Positions 61,188-64,000 of a DNA stretch of 64,000 nt are shown piece after piece (within the stretch, counting starts at the first letter, position 1; each line of letters starts with the position of its first letter). The translations under genes were made by a program, and so were the position numbers. The notes beneath the pieces were generated by a model that saw only the letters and a program-made list of their open reading frames with translations, was not told where the DNA came from and ran no database searches. Source of the DNA: Candidatus Gastranaerophilales bacterium HUM_1 (lineage in GTDB: Bacteria > Cyanobacteriota > Vampirovibrionia > Gastranaerophilales > Gastranaerophilaceae); assembly GCA_002103105.1 (NCBI GenBank), contig DAAY01000003.1, forward strand, positions 558,001-622,000, in the 5' to 3' direction.

Positions 61188-62432
61188 TTAGATGGATTTG
61201 ATGTATAAATCAATGTCTTCGTCTGAAATCATTTCAGTTGTTGCAACAAGAATTTTTTTATCATCTAATTTAATTCCACCTAAAATGTTATTGTTTTCTA
61301 ATCTTGCCAGAAAATCGTCTGCATTTGGAACTTCCAACACAAATTCATTAAAGAAGTTTGTATTTAGAATTTTGTATCCTTTTTCTTTTAGTTTGTCAGC
61401 AAGGATGTGTGCATTTTTTGTTGACAAATAGCTAGCCTGCCTAAATCCCTTATTACCCATTACTGATAAATAAAGGGTTGCACAAAGTCCAATAAGAGCT
61501 TGATTAGAACAAATATTACTTGTTGCTTTTTCTCTTTTGATATGTTGTTCTCTTGTTTGAATAGTTAGACAAAATGCTTGTTTACCATCTTTATCAACCG
61601 TTCTTCCTGCTAGTCTTCCAGGAAGTTGACGCATCAATTTTTCTCTACAAGCAATGAATCCAGCACTAGGTCCTCCAAAATTCATTGGTATTCCTAGGGT
61701 TTGAATATCACCAACTGCAATATCTGCTCCCATTTCAGCTGGGGTTTTCAATATTGCTAATGATGATGGGTCACAACAAATTATAGACAGGCATTCAACT
61801 TCTTTTGGTTGAATAATTTCTCCATAATAGTTAGGAGTTTGAACGAGAACTCCTGCATAATCTTTTGTTGCTTGTGGTATTTCGTCAACCCAATCAACTT
61901 CAATTCCTTGAGAATTAGTGTAAGTTTCAATAACCCTCTTGTATTCTGGATTTAGAGAATTAAGTACACAAACTTTGTATTTTTTAGAAATTCTGCAAGC
62001 CATTAATATTGCTTCGGCACAAGCTGTTCCCGCATCATAAACTGTGGCATTAGAAATATCCATACCAGTTAATCTACAAATCATTGTTTGAAATTCATAC
62101 ATAACTTGCAATGTTCCTTGTGAAATTTCTGGTTGGTATGGAGTGTAAGCAGTGTTAAATTCAAATCTGCTTGCAACTTGATTTATACAAGCGGGTACAA
62201 ATTTATTGTAGATTCCGCCCCCAAGAAAGCTTATAAAATCCGATTTGTTTGATTTTGCGAGGTTTTTAACTTTTCTTTGGGTTTCCATTTCACTCAACCC
62301 TTCTGGAAGGTTAAGTTCTGGCATTCTTACAGATTGAGGAATTTGTTTGAATAAATCTTCAACCTTGCTAATGCCAATAGCTTCACACATTTCTTGTGTT
62401 GTTTTTTCGTTGTGTACTAAAAAATTCTTCAT
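61188..62432 (-). CDS. gcvPA: Glycine dehydrogenase (decarboxylating) subunit 1
   Basis: 414 residues. The N-terminal half of split GcvP, the PLP enzyme that decarboxylates glycine and passes the aminomethyl group to GcvH. SFLGGGIYNKFVPACINQV, TAYTPYQPEISQGTLQVMYE and NFGGPSAGFIACREKLMRQLPGRL are diagnostic. It lies 2 bases after gcvH. A gcvPB partner, normally next, is absent; the convergent TPR gene takes that place. Confidence 0.94.
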   Translation of the reverse strand: MKNFLVHNEKTTQEMCEAIGISKVEDLFKQIPQSVRMPELNLPEGLSEMETQRKVKNLAKSNKSDFISFLGGGIYNKFVPACINQVASRFEFNTAYTPYQPEISQGTLQVMYEFQTMICRLTGMDISNATVYDAGTACAEAILMACRISKKYKVCVLNSLNPEYKRVIETYTNSQGIEVDWVDEIPQATKDYAGVLVQTPNYYGEIIQPKEVECLSIICCDPSSLAILKTPAEMGADIAVGDIQTLGIPMNFGGPSAGFIACREKLMRQLPGRLAGRTVDKDGKQAFCLTIQTREQHIKREKATSNICSNQALIGLCATLYLSVMGNKGFRQASYLSTKNAHILADKLKEKGYKILNTNFFNEFVLEVPNADDFLARLENNNILGGIKLDDKKILVATTEMISDEDIDLYIKSI

Positions 62433-62434
62433 TC

Positions 62435-62815
62435 TTATTCCAATTCTTCTTTATAATCTGCGTATGATACCAAATCCTTCAATTCATCTTCTGCTGTTGA
62501 AGATTCAACTTTAACTAGCCAACCGCCTTCGTAGCAATCTTCGTTCAATTGTTCTGGAGCATCAACTAATGATTCGTTAATTTCAACAATTTTACCGCTG
62601 ATAGGCATATAAATTTCAGAAGCAGCTTTTACTGATTCAATGTTTGCAAATGTATCACCTTTAGCAAATTCATCTCCCACTTCTGGCAGTTCTAAAAATA
62701 CGATATCTCCAAGTTGTTCAATAGCATAATCTGTAAGTCCTATAACATATTTGTCATCTTGTTTAATAACGTATTCGTGCGATTTAGAACATAACATTTC
62801 TTCTTTAAAACCCAT
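62435..62815 (-). CDS. gcvH: Glycine cleavage system H protein
   Basis: 126 residues. A lipoyl carrier; the modified Lys is in FANIESVKAASEIYMPISG. YVIGLTDYAIEQLGDIVFLELP and NEDCYEGGWLVKVE also fit. It shuttles the aminomethyl group between GcvP and GcvT. It is 41 bases after gcvT. LipM at 57085 could supply the octanoyl group. Confidence 0.96.
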   Translation of the reverse strand: MGFKEEMLCSKSHEYVIKQDDKYVIGLTDYAIEQLGDIVFLELPEVGDEFAKGDTFANIESVKAASEIYMPISGKIVEINESLVDAPEQLNEDCYEGGWLVKVESSTAEDELKDLVSYADYKEELE

Positions 62816-62856
62816 TTTATAATTTCTCCTTTTTCATATTTTCAACTTTTTGTAAT

Positions 62857-63957
62857 TTAAACCTTGTTTCTTTTTTGAACAAAAGGTCTTTTTACGATTT
62901 TTGCATCGTGTAATTTTTCTCTAATCATAACTTGAACGGTAGTACCTGTGCAAATTTCTTTTAAATTTTTAACATAGCCAAGAGCAATATTTTTGCCTGT
63001 GCTAGGTGAAACGCATCCACTCGTTACGTGTCCAACTTTTTCTCCATTAAAATAAATTTCATATCCATGACGAGCAATATTTCTATCTAACATTTCTAAT
63101 CCAATAAGTTTTTTAGAAACTCCGTTTGCAATTTGGCTCATTATGATTTCTTTTCCATTGTAATCAGCTTGTTTATCCTTTGGTACAGACCAAGATAATC
63201 CAGCTTCAATAGGAGTAGTGTTTTCGTCCAAGTCATTTCCGTATAAGTGAAGAGCAGCCTCAAGTCTAAGAGTATCTCTTGCCCCAAGACCGATTGGCTT
63301 AATTCCGTATTCTTGACCTTCTTCTAAAATTTTATCCCATAAAAATTCTGAATATTCGTTTTCTACAAGGAGTTCAAACCCGTCTTCTCCAGTGTATCCT
63401 GTGCGAGAAGCTAGAAGTTTAATCCCTTCTATAATTGTGGGTTTGATTGTAAAAGATTTTTGGTCTGGAAGATTGTAACCCATTTTTCTAACCAAATCAA
63501 TTGCTCTTGGGCCTTGAATTGCAAGAAGTGAATAGTTATGAGATTGGTTGTCAATTTTGACATTCATTCCTCGTTTATTTCTCACAATCCAATTTAAATC
63601 TTCATCAATTCTTGAAGCATTACAGATTACCAAATAATATTCAATCCCTAATTTATAGATAATTAAGTCGTCAATAAGTCCGCCATTATTGTTTGGTAAT
63701 TGGCAATAAACGGCTTTTTCATAATCAAGTTTTTCAATATTTTGAGGAACTATTTTATTTAAAAATGCTGTTGCATCTTTACCAGAAACAAAAACTTCTC
63801 CCATGTGAGAAACGTCGAAAAGTCCAACGGCATTTCTTACTGTTTTATGTTCTTCAATGATTGATGAATATTGGACAGGCATGTGCCATCCTGCAAAATC
63901 AACCATCTTCGCACCAAGTGCAACGTGTTTATCGTGTAAATAAGTTTCTTTTACCAT
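62857..63957 (-). CDS. gcvT: Glycine cleavage system T protein (aminomethyltransferase)
   Basis: 366 residues. It transfers the methylene group to tetrahydrofolate and releases ammonia. VDFAGWHMPVQYSSIIEEH, FDVSHMGEVFVSG, LLAIQGPRAIDL, SRTGYTGEDGFELLV, GLGARDTLRLEAALHLYGND and the C-terminal KRPFV are diagnostic. GAGGGGGA is 6 bases before ATG 63957. Any glycine riboswitch would lie beyond the right edge. It leads gcvT-gcvH-gcvPA. Confidence 0.96.
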   Translation of the reverse strand: MVKETYLHDKHVALGAKMVDFAGWHMPVQYSSIIEEHKTVRNAVGLFDVSHMGEVFVSGKDATAFLNKIVPQNIEKLDYEKAVYCQLPNNNGGLIDDLIIYKLGIEYYLVICNASRIDEDLNWIVRNKRGMNVKIDNQSHNYSLLAIQGPRAIDLVRKMGYNLPDQKSFTIKPTIIEGIKLLASRTGYTGEDGFELLVENEYSEFLWDKILEEGQEYGIKPIGLGARDTLRLEAALHLYGNDLDENTTPIEAGLSWSVPKDKQADYNGKEIIMSQIANGVSKKLIGLEMLDRNIARHGYEIYFNGEKVGHVTSGCVSPSTGKNIALGYVKNLKEICTGTTVQVMIREKLHDAKIVKRPFVQKRNKV

Positions 63958-64000
63958 CTAAAATCCCCCTCAAAACTATAACTTTATTGTGTTTCTTAAT

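Overview
The window is AT-rich bacterial DNA, densely coded on both strands. It holds no rRNA, no CRISPR array, and no recognisable insertion sequence or prophage. The cell appears to be diderm: LpxI, LpxB, an LptD-like protein, a TolC-like outer-membrane protein and a MacAB-type exporter are all encoded. It also has features more usual in monoderms and cyanobacteria, such as MurT, a PgpH-type 7TM-HD phosphodiesterase, an undecaprenol-kinase-type DgkA, LipM and split GcvP. Three prepilins carry FTL(A/T)EVLI-type N-termini, and many short proteins match no family I know. My best guess is a gut-associated non-photosynthetic cyanobacterial relative (Gastranaerophilales/Melainabacteria). This is an inference from protein character, not from a marker-gene search.

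Layout. 1-6.6 kb: MacAB-TolC-like export operon (partial TolC, MacA, two DUF3137 membrane paralogues, MacB ATPase, MacB permease). 6.6-14.3 kb: GlcF-like Fe-S protein, small proteins, a prepilin behind a G9 tract and a translated repeat, proC, rpmH-rnpA plus an unknown third gene, an XRE regulator, a second prepilin, two short unknown proteins and a DegT-family aminotransferase. 14.5-23.7 kb: ftsH, a secreted GH13 enzyme with a LysM membrane protein, HU, a SpoIID-domain protein, an Slt-type lytic transglycosylase, mscS and rlmH. 23.7-34.2 kb: an M49-like metallohydrolase, a DSP-type phosphatase, folE2-mazG, ade, queF, surE, several short unknown proteins and a small transcript candidate. 34.3-44.4 kb: pgpH-ybeY-dgkA, YtxH/DUF948-like membrane proteins, a third prepilin, murT-pdxJ, and an anti-sigma/ECF sigma/Spy-like operon with a recognisable autoregulatory promoter. 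44.5-55.2 kb: envelope operon (34-aa membrane protein, M23 endopeptidase, LptD-like, class II aldolase, lpxI, lpxB), a large unknown membrane protein, dgt, xerC/D and bioD. 55.2-64 kb: a zeta-toxin-like kinase with a 54-aa partner, tRNA-CAU, a divergent pilin-like protein, lipM, a pair of secreted paralogues of unknown function, a TPR protein and gcvT-gcvH-gcvPA.

The strongest theme is envelope biogenesis: LPS synthesis and transport, peptidoglycan remodelling, efflux, and an envelope-stress sigma factor. The lipM and gcvH genes belong to one biochemical thread, octanoyl/lipoyl transfer to GcvH of the glycine cleavage system. The observations I would follow first are the G9 tract that puts a prepilin out of frame by one base, the ECF/anti-sigma/Spy unit, the zeta-like pair, and a 14-base AT-rich motif found at a fixed distance before three short genes.
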